The position numbers were made by a program, and so were the translations under genes. The notes below the pieces were generated by a model that made no database searches, was not told the origin of the DNA, and saw only the letters and a program-made list of their open reading frames with translations. A stretch of DNA of 64,000 nucleotides from Eubacterium sp. 14-2 (GTDB taxonomy: Bacteria; Bacillota; Clostridia; Lachnospirales; Lachnospiraceae), in NCBI RefSeq assembly GCF_000403845.2, contig NZ_KE159567.1:1558911-1622910 (forward strand), given 5' to 3'. Shown here one piece after another: positions 54,283-62,130 of the stretch (positions within the stretch are counted from its first letter, which is position 1; every line of letters begins with the position of its first letter).

Positions 54283-54386
54283 TTACAGGTTTTACATCAG
54301 AAAAAGGGCGCTTCACAACAAAAAAAGTTTTTTCCGGCAGAATCACACGATATAACATAAAATATGCGCAGATGGAGGGAAAAGAC

Positions 54387-55109
54387 TTGAAAATTGCAGT
54401 ATGTGATGATGAAAAGGTGATAAGAGCCGCCATTGGGGAGCGAATCCGCCAGCTGTATCCGTCCTGTCAGATTCTGGAATATGAAAGGGGCGAACAGCTT
54501 CTGCCTCACAGTCAGGAGCTGGATATTATTTTTCTGGATATTCAGATGGAGGGAATCGACGGTATGGAAACAGCCCGCAGAATCCGGAAAAAGAACCGGC
54601 GGGCAGTCCTGATTTTTCTCACTGCCTGGGAGGAATATGTATTCCAGGCCTTTGATGTGGACGCCTTTCACTATCTGGTAAAACCTCTGAAAAAAGAGAA
54701 GTTTTATCAGGTGTTAGAGGCAGCGGTGAACCGGGTGAAAGATTCTGCAGTTTCCCCTCAGGCAATGGAGGAGGAGCGTGCAATTCTTGTGAAATCCGGG
54801 GCGTTTTCCAGGAAAATTCCCGTGTGTGATATTATGTATGCAGAGGTGAGAAACCGTAAAGTAACGCTGCATACCACCAGAGAAAGCATGGAATTTTATG
54901 CAAAGCTGATGGATCTGGAACAGGAGCTGGGAGAAGATTTTGTGCGCTCCCACCGGAGTTATCTGGTTCATCTTCGGTATGTTTCCGGATACTGCGCCAC
55001 GGATATTACACTGGAAGACGGAACAGTGATTCTGCTGGCTAAACAGAAGTACAGGGAATTTGTGCAGCGGTATCTGAACTATATAAAAAGGACAGAGGAA
55101 GCCATATGA
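54387..55109 (+). CDS. LytTR-family response regulator
   Basis: A 240-residue regulator of the AgrA/LytR type. The receiver has IAVCDDEKVIR and phosphoacceptor Asp in IIFLDIQMEGIDG. The LytTR domain (about 135-238) has VRSHRSYLVHLRYVSGY and LLAKQKYREFVQRYLNYI. TTG 54387 behind GGAGGG fits the conserved N-terminus; ATG 54372 would overlap that site. It overlaps the kinase gene in ATGA. It is the intact counterpart of the ruined pair at 11675-12882. No peptide or AgrB gene is adjacent. Confidence 0.88.
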   Translation: MKIAVCDDEKVIRAAIGERIRQLYPSCQILEYERGEQLLPHSQELDIIFLDIQMEGIDGMETARRIRKKNRRAVLIFLTAWEEYVFQAFDVDAFHYLVKPLKKEKFYQVLEAAVNRVKDSAVSPQAMEEERAILVKSGAFSRKIPVCDIMYAEVRNRKVTLHTTRESMEFYAKLMDLEQELGEDFVRSHRSYLVHLRYVSGYCATDITLEDGTVILLAKQKYREFVQRYLNYIKRTEEAI

Positions 55110-56560
55110 GCAGTTTATCGCCGGAAGAGATATTTGAAATCCTGACCTTTCTGGAAATGAATCTGGGGCATCTTACTGGCGCATTCTTTTTTGGACAACT
55201 GACAGAAATTCTTCTGGAAGCAGATTCAAAAGGCAGGCGCAGATGGTATGTAACGGCAGTTTATGCTGTCACCATGATTTTTCTGGGAGAAATACCGATG
55301 GTTCTGGACAGTTTTGCGGCATATATTCTGGGGGTTCTGGCGGTATTTGCTGTACTGCTGCCGGGAAGCCGGGAGGATATATGGATTAAGGTTTTTCTGT
55401 GCGTCACCTTTTTTTCCATACGATTTCATGTGATGTCAGCCATCAATCAGATTAATATGTCCCTGTATGAACTGGGAACTGTTCTGTTCAACAAAGCTAC
55501 AGAAAACCGTTATATCAATACAGGACAGATTTCCATGGTGCATATTGCTCTGTCTGCCGCACTGGGTTTGCTGTGGCTTTTGGGGAGTTTTGTTATCATG
55601 GCGAAATTTGCGGCCCGCAATGTGCCTTTTCGGAATCGCAGGCCTGACGGAAAAGAAATTCTGATTCTGCTGATGCCGGGAATTCTGGGAGCTCTCTGCT
55701 ATTTTATGATTCACTGGATTCACGTGGAATCAGGACCGGGACAGAATGCGGCATGGTTCAGCCCCTGGCAGTATTTCTCTATCTGGCTGACCGTTCTTAT
55801 GATTAATATTCTGAGTCTGGCGTCCATATTTGCGGTGTGGAAGCTGTTTCATGAACTGGAACGGAAGCAGGAAGAAGAAAAGTATCAGGAACTGCTGGAA
55901 AATCAGATGCGGGAGATGCAGTCTCATATCCGGGAAATCGAACAGCTTTACGCCGGGATCCGGGGGATGAAGCATGACGTGAAAAATCACATTACTGTAA
56001 TGGAATCCCTGATGGATCAGCAGAACTATGAGGAGGCCCGGGCCTGGCTGGGTTCCGTGGAACGGGCAGTGGAGCAGATGGAATATGAGCACAGAACGGG
56101 AAATCCCGTTACGGATGTAATCATCAATGAAAAATACAGCCGGGCAAAAGAAGAAAAGGTTCGGTTTGAAACGGGATTTTTCTTCCCGGAGCAGGAAGGG
56201 CCGGATGTATTTGACATCAGCATTATTTTAAATAACGCACTGGAAAACGCACTGGAAGCGGTAAGCAGGGAACCGGAAGAAAACCGGCAGATTATGCTCC
56301 ATTCCCGCTGCAGGAAACAGGTATTCCTGATTGAAATAAAAAATACCTTTACAGGTTCCCTGGACTGGGACAGGGAAAGCGGTCTTCCTCTGTCTGCCAA
56401 AGAGGACAGGCAGCATCATGGTCTGGGGCTGAAAAATATCCGCAGGGCAGCGGAAAAATATTATGGGGCCATTGACATTGAAACAAAGGACGGAATGTTT
56501 TTGCTGACCGTTATGCTGAATTTGGGCGGTCACAGTATGGAAAAACGGAGTGAATCATAA
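55106..56560 (+). CDS. GHKL sensor histidine kinase (AgrC-like)
   Basis: A 484-residue kinase. Six or seven hydrophobic segments lie in the first 255 residues, then a coiled-coil linker, the DHp motif GMKHDVKNHITVMESLM near 291, and a GHKL ATPase with ILNNALENALEAV and HHGLGLKNIRRAAEKYYG. It is translationally coupled to the regulator. Proteins of this type often sense peptides, but no peptide gene was found nearby. It ends 2 bases before queH. Confidence 0.88.
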   Translation: MSSLSPEEIFEILTFLEMNLGHLTGAFFFGQLTEILLEADSKGRRRWYVTAVYAVTMIFLGEIPMVLDSFAAYILGVLAVFAVLLPGSREDIWIKVFLCVTFFSIRFHVMSAINQINMSLYELGTVLFNKATENRYINTGQISMVHIALSAALGLLWLLGSFVIMAKFAARNVPFRNRRPDGKEILILLMPGILGALCYFMIHWIHVESGPGQNAAWFSPWQYFSIWLTVLMINILSLASIFAVWKLFHELERKQEEEKYQELLENQMREMQSHIREIEQLYAGIRGMKHDVKNHITVMESLMDQQNYEEARAWLGSVERAVEQMEYEHRTGNPVTDVIINEKYSRAKEEKVRFETGFFFPEQEGPDVFDISIILNNALENALEAVSREPEENRQIMLHSRCRKQVFLIEIKNTFTGSLDWDRESGLPLSAKEDRQHHGLGLKNIRRAAEKYYGAIDIETKDGMFLLTVMLNLGGHSMEKRSES

Positions 56561-56562
56561 CA

Positions 56563-57246
56563 ATGAGGAAGCGTAATTATCAGAAAGAGCTGGATCAGAT
56601 TCTGGAAGAACAGGAACAACAGGGCCGGGTGCCGAAATTATTTCTTCACAGCTGCTGCGCCCCCTGCAGCAGTTATGTACTGGAATATTTATCCCGGTAC
56701 TTTCAGATTACCCTGTTCTATTACAATCCCAATATTTATCCGGAAGAGGAATACCATAAACGGGTGGAAGAACAGAAACAGTTTATGTTCAGATTTCAGC
56801 GGGATATGCAGGAGACAGAAAAGCTCTGCCATCCCATGGAATTTCTGGAAGGAGCTTATGAGAAAGAAAGGTTTTATCAGATGGCCAGGGGGATGGAAGA
56901 ACTTCCGGAAGGCAGAGAACGCTGCTTTCGCTGTTATGAACTGCGGCTGCGGGAAGCAGCCCGACAGGCAAAAAAGCTGGAAATGGATTATTTTACCACA
57001 ACACTGTCCATCAGTCCCCTGAAAAATGCGGAGAAATTAAATGAAATCGGGGAAGGGCTGGCAGAAGAGTACGGCGTGTCTTATCTGGTTTCTGATTTTA
57101 AGAAGAAAAACGGTTTCAAACGTTCCACGGAACTTTCCGGAATGTATGATATGTATCGGCAGGATTACTGCGGCTGCGTGTTTTCCATGAGAGAACGACA
57201 GGACAGGAAACAGAAGGCAGGAAGCAGCGGCAGTCCGGAACTATAA
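56563..57246 (+). CDS. queH: epoxyqueuosine reductase QueH
   Basis: A 227-residue protein of the former DUF208. It makes the last step of queuosine synthesis, reducing epoxyqueuosine in tRNA. Iron-sulfur Cys residues are in FLHSCCAPCSSY near residue 29, RCFRCYELRL near 125 and YCGCVFS near 205, the QueH pattern. It follows the kinase gene by 2 bases, which is unusual, and precedes argH by 40. Confidence 0.9.
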   Translation: MRKRNYQKELDQILEEQEQQGRVPKLFLHSCCAPCSSYVLEYLSRYFQITLFYYNPNIYPEEEYHKRVEEQKQFMFRFQRDMQETEKLCHPMEFLEGAYEKERFYQMARGMEELPEGRERCFRCYELRLREAARQAKKLEMDYFTTTLSISPLKNAEKLNEIGEGLAEEYGVSYLVSDFKKKNGFKRSTELSGMYDMYRQDYCGCVFSMRERQDRKQKAGSSGSPEL

Positions 57247-57286
57247 TAAATGAAGATTTAACAAAACAGAGAAAGAGGGAAATACT

Positions 57287-58735
57287 ATGGCACAGTTATG
57301 GGGCGGACGCTTCACAAAAGAAACAGATCAGTTGGTTTATCAGTTCAATGCATCCATATCCTTTGACCGGAAATTTTACAGACAGGACATGGAGGGAAGC
57401 ATTGCTCATGTAAAAATGCTGGGAAAGCAGGGAATTCTGACGGAATCTGAGACAGAGGAAATTGTAAGGGCGATAAAAGAAATTCTGCAGGAAGTGGAGG
57501 ATGGTACACTGGAGATTTCTCAGGAATATGAGGATATTCACAGTTTTGTGGAGGCCACGCTGATTGACCGTCTGGGGGATACCGGGAAAAAGCTGCACAC
57601 GGGAAGAAGCAGGAATGACCAGGTGGCTCTGGATATGCGTCTCTATACCAGACAGGAGGTACTGGAAACTGACGAACTGCTGAAAGAATTACTGCAGGTA
57701 CTTTTTACAGTGATGGAAAATAATCTGGATACTTATATGCCGGGATTTACCCACCTGCAGAAAGCGCAGCCGGTAACGCTGGCCCATCATCTGGGCGCTT
57801 ACTTTGAAATGTTTAAACGGGACCGTCAGCGTATGGAGGATATTTACCGGAGAATGAATTACTGTCCCCTTGGCAGCGGAGCACTGGCAGGAACCACTTA
57901 TGACCTGGACCGGTACCACACTTCAGAACTGATGGGCTTTGCCGGGCCCACTTTAAACAGTATGGATGGTGTGTCTGACCGGGATTATCTGATAGAATTT
58001 CTGTCCGCCCTGTCTACGATTATGATGCATTTAAGCCGTTTTTCAGAAGAAGTGATTATCTGGAACAGCAATGAATATCAGTTTATTGAAATTGACGACG
58101 CCTACAGCACCGGGAGCAGCATTATGCCTCAGAAGAAAAATCCTGATATTGCAGAGCTTGTCCGGGGAAAAACAGGCCGGGTCTATGGCGCCCTGATTTC
58201 TCTGCTCACCACCATGAAAGGAATTCCGCTGGCCTATAATAAAGACATGCAGGAGGACAAGGAACTTACCTTTGACGCCATGGATACCGTAAAAGGCTGT
58301 CTGGCCCTCTTTACCGGAATGCTTTCCACCATGAAATTCCGAAAGGAGCAGATGGAGGCCAGCGCCAGAAACGGCTTTACCAATGCCACAGACGCGGCGG
58401 ATTATCTGGTGGGTCATGGGGTGCCCTTCCGTGATGCCCATGGTATTGTGGGGCAGCTTGTACTGTACTGTATTGAGAAAAACAGGGCCATTGATGAGAT
58501 GACCCTGGAAGAGTTAAAAGCTGTAAGCCCTGTATTTGAAGAAGATATTTTTGAGGCGGTTTCCATGAAAACCTGTGTGGAAAAGCGGCTGACACTGGGA
58601 GCTCCCGGACAGGAGGCCATGAAAAAAGTTCTGGACCTGGAGCGGGAATATTTAAGCAGCGACTGGAAGAGCCAGCTGAAAGACTGGGAACAGGAACTTC
58701 TGAACCAGGCCCCTGCCACACAGCAGTCTGTCTGA
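57287..58735 (+). CDS. argH: argininosuccinate lyase
   Basis: A 482-residue lyase of the fumarase/aspartase superfamily, last step of arginine synthesis. LWGGRFTKETD at the start, TGRSRNDQVALDMRLY near residue 107, THLQKAQPVTLAHH near 156 and the signature GSSIMPQKKNPD near 277. It is separated from the arg operon and argG by over 20 kb. The start follows AGAGGGAAA-type SD. Confidence 0.96.
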   Translation: MAQLWGGRFTKETDQLVYQFNASISFDRKFYRQDMEGSIAHVKMLGKQGILTESETEEIVRAIKEILQEVEDGTLEISQEYEDIHSFVEATLIDRLGDTGKKLHTGRSRNDQVALDMRLYTRQEVLETDELLKELLQVLFTVMENNLDTYMPGFTHLQKAQPVTLAHHLGAYFEMFKRDRQRMEDIYRRMNYCPLGSGALAGTTYDLDRYHTSELMGFAGPTLNSMDGVSDRDYLIEFLSALSTIMMHLSRFSEEVIIWNSNEYQFIEIDDAYSTGSSIMPQKKNPDIAELVRGKTGRVYGALISLLTTMKGIPLAYNKDMQEDKELTFDAMDTVKGCLALFTGMLSTMKFRKEQMEASARNGFTNATDAADYLVGHGVPFRDAHGIVGQLVLYCIEKNRAIDEMTLEELKAVSPVFEEDIFEAVSMKTCVEKRLTLGAPGQEAMKKVLDLEREYLSSDWKSQLKDWEQELLNQAPATQQSV

Positions 58736-58884
58736 TTTGTATAAATCAGAGCAGGATAATTTGTGAAATTTGTATAATATACGAATTGTTTTTTCAGAAG
58801 AAATGTATTAGTATATTGTGAAAATACAGTTGTTCGCGACATGCGGACAAAAAATTGAAACAGGGAAAAGTGAGGAGACATGAA

Positions 58885-59970
58885 ATGAGTCAGAAATTAA
58901 AAGCAGGAATACTTGGTGGAACCGGGATGGTTGGGCAGCGCTTTATCGCCCTTCTGGAAAATCATCCCTGGTTTGAGGTGACTACCATTGCGGCGAGCCC
59001 CCGTTCCGCGGGAAAAACATATAAGGAAGCAGTGGGAAACCGCTGGAAAATGGATACCCCCATGCCGGAGGCAGTGAAAGATATTGTGGTTATGAATGTA
59101 AATGAAGTGGAGGCAGTGGCTTCCAGAGTGGATTTTGTGTTCAGCGCCGTGGATATGTCCAAAGAGGAGATTAAAGCGATTGAGGAAGCCTATGCAAAAA
59201 CGGAAACTCCGGTAGTATCCAATAACAGTGCTCATCGGTGGACGCCTGACGTGCCCATGGTGGTGCCGGAGATTAATCCGGAACATATGAAGGTGATTGA
59301 TTTTCAGAAAAAACGTCTGGGAACAGAACGGGGATTTGTGGCAGTAAAACCAAACTGTTCCATTCAGTCCTATGCTCCTGTGCTTACCGCATGGAAAGAG
59401 TTTGAACCCTTTGAGGTGGTAGCCACCACTTATCAGGCGATTTCCGGCGCAGGCAAGACATTCCAGGACTGGCCGGAAATGGAAGGAAATATTATTCCCT
59501 ATATCGGCGGCGAGGAAGAAAAATCAGAAAAAGAACCCCTCCGTATCTGGGGCGAAATAAAAGACGGTGTGATTGTCCCGGCGGAGAGTCCGGTGATTAC
59601 CTGCCAGTGTATCCGTGTTCCGGTGCTGAACGGACATACTGCGGCAGTGTTTGTGAAGTTCCGCAAGAAACCCACCAGAGAACAGCTGATTGAAAAGCTG
59701 AGAACTTTCAGCGGAGCGCCTCAGGAGTTGAACCTTCCCAGCGCGCCGGAGCATTTTATCCAGTATCTGGAAGAGGATAACCGTCCTCAGGTAACGGAAG
59801 ACGTGAATTACGAAAATGGTATGGGAGTCAGTGTGGGACGTCTGCGGGAAGATACCGTTTATGACTGGAAATTTATCGGGCTTTCCCATAATACCGTGCG
59901 GGGAGCTGCAGGAGGCGCAGTGCTCTGTGCAGAGCTTTTGAAAGCCCAGGGATATATTACAGCGAAGTAA
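58885..59970 (+). CDS. asd: aspartate-semialdehyde dehydrogenase
   Basis: A 361-residue enzyme of the archaeal/fungal-type branch, making the precursor of lysine, methionine and threonine. ILGGTGMVGQRFIALLENHP binds NADP. The catalytic Cys is in VAVKPNCSIQSY near residue 154, and the His is in VLNGHTAAVF near 250. ATG 58885 follows GAGGAG at 58872-58877; ATG 58880 gives only two codons. A TATAAT lies at 58773, with no good -35. Confidence 0.93.
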   Translation: MSQKLKAGILGGTGMVGQRFIALLENHPWFEVTTIAASPRSAGKTYKEAVGNRWKMDTPMPEAVKDIVVMNVNEVEAVASRVDFVFSAVDMSKEEIKAIEEAYAKTETPVVSNNSAHRWTPDVPMVVPEINPEHMKVIDFQKKRLGTERGFVAVKPNCSIQSYAPVLTAWKEFEPFEVVATTYQAISGAGKTFQDWPEMEGNIIPYIGGEEEKSEKEPLRIWGEIKDGVIVPAESPVITCQCIRVPVLNGHTAAVFVKFRKKPTREQLIEKLRTFSGAPQELNLPSAPEHFIQYLEEDNRPQVTEDVNYENGMGVSVGRLREDTVYDWKFIGLSHNTVRGAAGGAVLCAELLKAQGYITAK

Positions 59971-60031
59971 TAAGACAGAGAAAGATTTGCAGTAATGATA
60001 TAGGAACGGGTGCAGATCTGCTTATAATAGT

Positions 60032-60466
60032 ATGTCAGAAGAATCACTGAAACAACAGATAGAAAAATATGGGAGCGAGGAAAAATACCGGGAGCATCTG
60101 GCAGCAGGCTTTTCCAATGAACAGGCGATTGCGGATGTTTTTAAATGGTATGGCAGTAAAGAAAAGGCAATGGAAGCTATGATGCAGTCAACTGGCGATG
60201 TCAGGGAATGGAAGCAGGAGCGGGACAAAAATGCTGAAATTTACAAGAAATTTATGGCAGCCAGAGAAACGAGTGACGCTGACATGGAAAAAGAAGCAGT
60301 GGAGCAGCTTGCGGAAAATTATAAGGAGATGTTTAAACTTGATAATGCCAGAAACGGAAAAGAACTGTTTTCCAAAGGCGTTTTTTCATGGGTGGGAGGA
60401 AGCACGTTAGGATCTTACTTTGTCAGCGTTAACTCCAGTCACTACGACTGGGCCATGAAAAAATGA
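60032..60466 (+). CDS. small helical protein of unknown function
   Basis: A 144-residue, highly charged, mostly helical cytoplasmic protein: SEESLKQQIEKYGSEEKYRE at the start, REWKQERDKNAEIYKKFMAA in the middle, SYFVSVNSSHYDWAMKK at the end. I do not recognise it. No ribosome site precedes the ATG; instead TATAAT at 60023-60028 lies 3 bases before it, and the palindrome GCAGATCTGC (60012-60021) just before that. No other start is available in frame, so translation must be weak or conditional. Confidence 0.55.
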   Translation: MSEESLKQQIEKYGSEEKYREHLAAGFSNEQAIADVFKWYGSKEKAMEAMMQSTGDVREWKQERDKNAEIYKKFMAARETSDADMEKEAVEQLAENYKEMFKLDNARNGKELFSKGVFSWVGGSTLGSYFVSVNSSHYDWAMKK

Positions 60467-60523
60467 AAGGCACACAGGAAGATCTGCATCAAAAATTGAA
60501 AGAGCGGTAAAGCTAAAGGCACA

Positions 60524-60558
60524 CAGGGCTGTCTCATGATTCTGATGAGGCAGCCCTG
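60524..60558 (+). terminator. terminator-like hairpin
   Basis: CAGGGCTGTCTCAT (60524-60537) pairs with ATGAGGCAGCCCTG (60545-60558) with a single G-U. There is no T-run after it, so termination is uncertain. The 13-mer AAAGGCACACAGG occurs at 60466 and again at 60515. Confidence 0.45.
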
Positions 60559-60610
60559 CTGCTGCCTGTTCCTGCTGCAGGAAGTTCCATCTGAAAAAAA
60601 TGAAACATTA

Positions 60611-60639
60611 TTGTAAAAAAAGTTAAATCGTGATATGAT
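60611..60639 (+). promoter_or_regulatory. promoter of the ATPase gene
   Basis: TTGTAA (60611-60616), 17 bases, TATGAT (60634-60639), 66 bases before ATG 60705. Confidence 0.6.
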
Positions 60640-60704
60640 ACAGGTGAAATATCACAAAGGAATCACAGTATACCTTATGGATGAGCAGGAATGGGAGTTT
60701 GGCT

Positions 60705-62066
60705 ATGGCAGGGAGAAAAACAGAATTGCAGTATCTGGAACAGATGTACCATCAGACCGGAAATCAGCTTCTGGTACTGTACGGGAGAAAAGAGCATGAG
60801 GGCAGGAAACTGGTGCAGGAATTTTTGAGAAACAAAAAATTCTTTTATTACTGTGCACCGGAGATTTCCCCTCAGTCACAGAAACAGCGGATGGGAAGGG
60901 AAATTGCAGAGCATTATCAGGTGACAGTTTCCGAGGATTCCTATGATACCTTTTTCAGACGGGTAAAAAGCGGGGACAGCAGCAAGCTGGTACTGGTAAT
61001 AGACGAAGTCCAGTATATTATGAAAAAAGACAGTCAGTTTCTGGAAAGTATTCTGAAGCTGAAAGGGAAGAAACTGTATCCGGGGCCGGTGATGATTCTG
61101 CTGTGCAGTTCATCCATATTCTGGGTGGAGCAGGAACTGCCCCAGGTTCTGGGGGCCGCAGCCAGGAAGCTGGACGGAACTGTAAAATTTGAAGAACTGA
61201 AATTTCTGGATCTGGTGCGAAATTTCCCGAATTACAGTGTCAGAGAGAGTGTGGAAGCATTTGGGGTAATCGGCGGCGTAACGGAATATATGAAGGGCTG
61301 GGACGACACGAAAGATATCCGCACCAATATCTGCACCCATATTCTGGCAGAAACAGGGTTTCTTCACGGAAAGGCGGAAGAAATTATCCGGACCCAGTTA
61401 AGGGAGCTTTCCGTATACAATACGATTCTGGAGGTTCTGGCTTCCGGAAAGCATAAACTGAACGATATCTATCAGACTACGGGATTTTCCAGAGCGAAAA
61501 TCAGTGTATATCTGAAAAATCTGATGGAGTTTGACGTGGTGGAGAAAGTGTATTCCTTTGAGACCGGAGGCTGGCAGAACGCTCAGAAAGGGCTGTATCA
61601 GATTAAAGATACCTTTATTAACTTCTGGTTTAAATTTGTATACCCCCATTTGTCGGATTTGCGGCAGATGACGCCGGAAGACTTTTATGAGAAGCACATA
61701 GCCCCAGGACTGGAAGGCTATCTGAAGCGATACTTTGTAAATGTGTGCATGGAATATCTGGAACTGCAGGATCTGGTTGGAAAACTGCCTTTGAAAATTC
61801 ATAAAATGGGCACCTGGATCGGGAAAAAAGGTCATATTGACATTATTGCCCAGAACAGTATACGGGAAAATATTATATGTCTCTGCAACTGGTCAGAACC
61901 GGCAATGACTTTTGAAATGTGCCAGCAGTTATTCCAGAGCATGGAGCAGGCCAGAATTACCGCAAATTATTACTATCTCTTTACCGCCAAATCCTTTGAC
62001 AAACAGCTGCTGCGGGTGGTAGAACAGGACAGCCGTATTGTGCTGGTAAATATGAACAGGATGTAA
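60705..62066 (+). CDS. archaeal-type ATPase with DUF234-like C-terminus, degenerate P-loop
   Basis: A 453-residue protein of the ATPase_2 STAND-like group. It begins RKTELQYLEQMYHQTGNQLL as the family does. The Walker A equivalent, LYGRKEHEGRKLVQEF, lacks the GK(S/T). Walker B LVLVIDEVQYI near residue 103 is intact. A winged-helix part (TTGFSRAKISVYLKNLMEFD) near 265 and a DUF234 nuclease-like C-terminus (about 300-450) follow. ATG 60705 behind GGGAG is preferred to ATG 60681. Its role is unknown. Confidence 0.78.
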   Translation: MAGRKTELQYLEQMYHQTGNQLLVLYGRKEHEGRKLVQEFLRNKKFFYYCAPEISPQSQKQRMGREIAEHYQVTVSEDSYDTFFRRVKSGDSSKLVLVIDEVQYIMKKDSQFLESILKLKGKKLYPGPVMILLCSSSIFWVEQELPQVLGAAARKLDGTVKFEELKFLDLVRNFPNYSVRESVEAFGVIGGVTEYMKGWDDTKDIRTNICTHILAETGFLHGKAEEIIRTQLRELSVYNTILEVLASGKHKLNDIYQTTGFSRAKISVYLKNLMEFDVVEKVYSFETGGWQNAQKGLYQIKDTFINFWFKFVYPHLSDLRQMTPEDFYEKHIAPGLEGYLKRYFVNVCMEYLELQDLVGKLPLKIHKMGTWIGKKGHIDIIAQNSIRENIICLCNWSEPAMTFEMCQQLFQSMEQARITANYYYLFTAKSFDKQLLRVVEQDSRIVLVNMNRM

Positions 62067-62130
62067 TCCGGATACCTTGTTTACGGAAAACGGCAAAACG
62101 GAACGGAAAGGGAAAACAGGACAGAAATTT

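Noticed and set aside
53805-54371. Long open frame upstream of and in frame with the LytTR regulator
   Set aside because: It lies inside hemW in another frame, has no receiver-like sequence, and the conserved N-terminus starts at 54387.
58732-58749. Terminator after argH (CTGATTT-GTAT-AAATCAG)
   Set aside because: Only a weak 7-bp AT-rich stem with no T-run.
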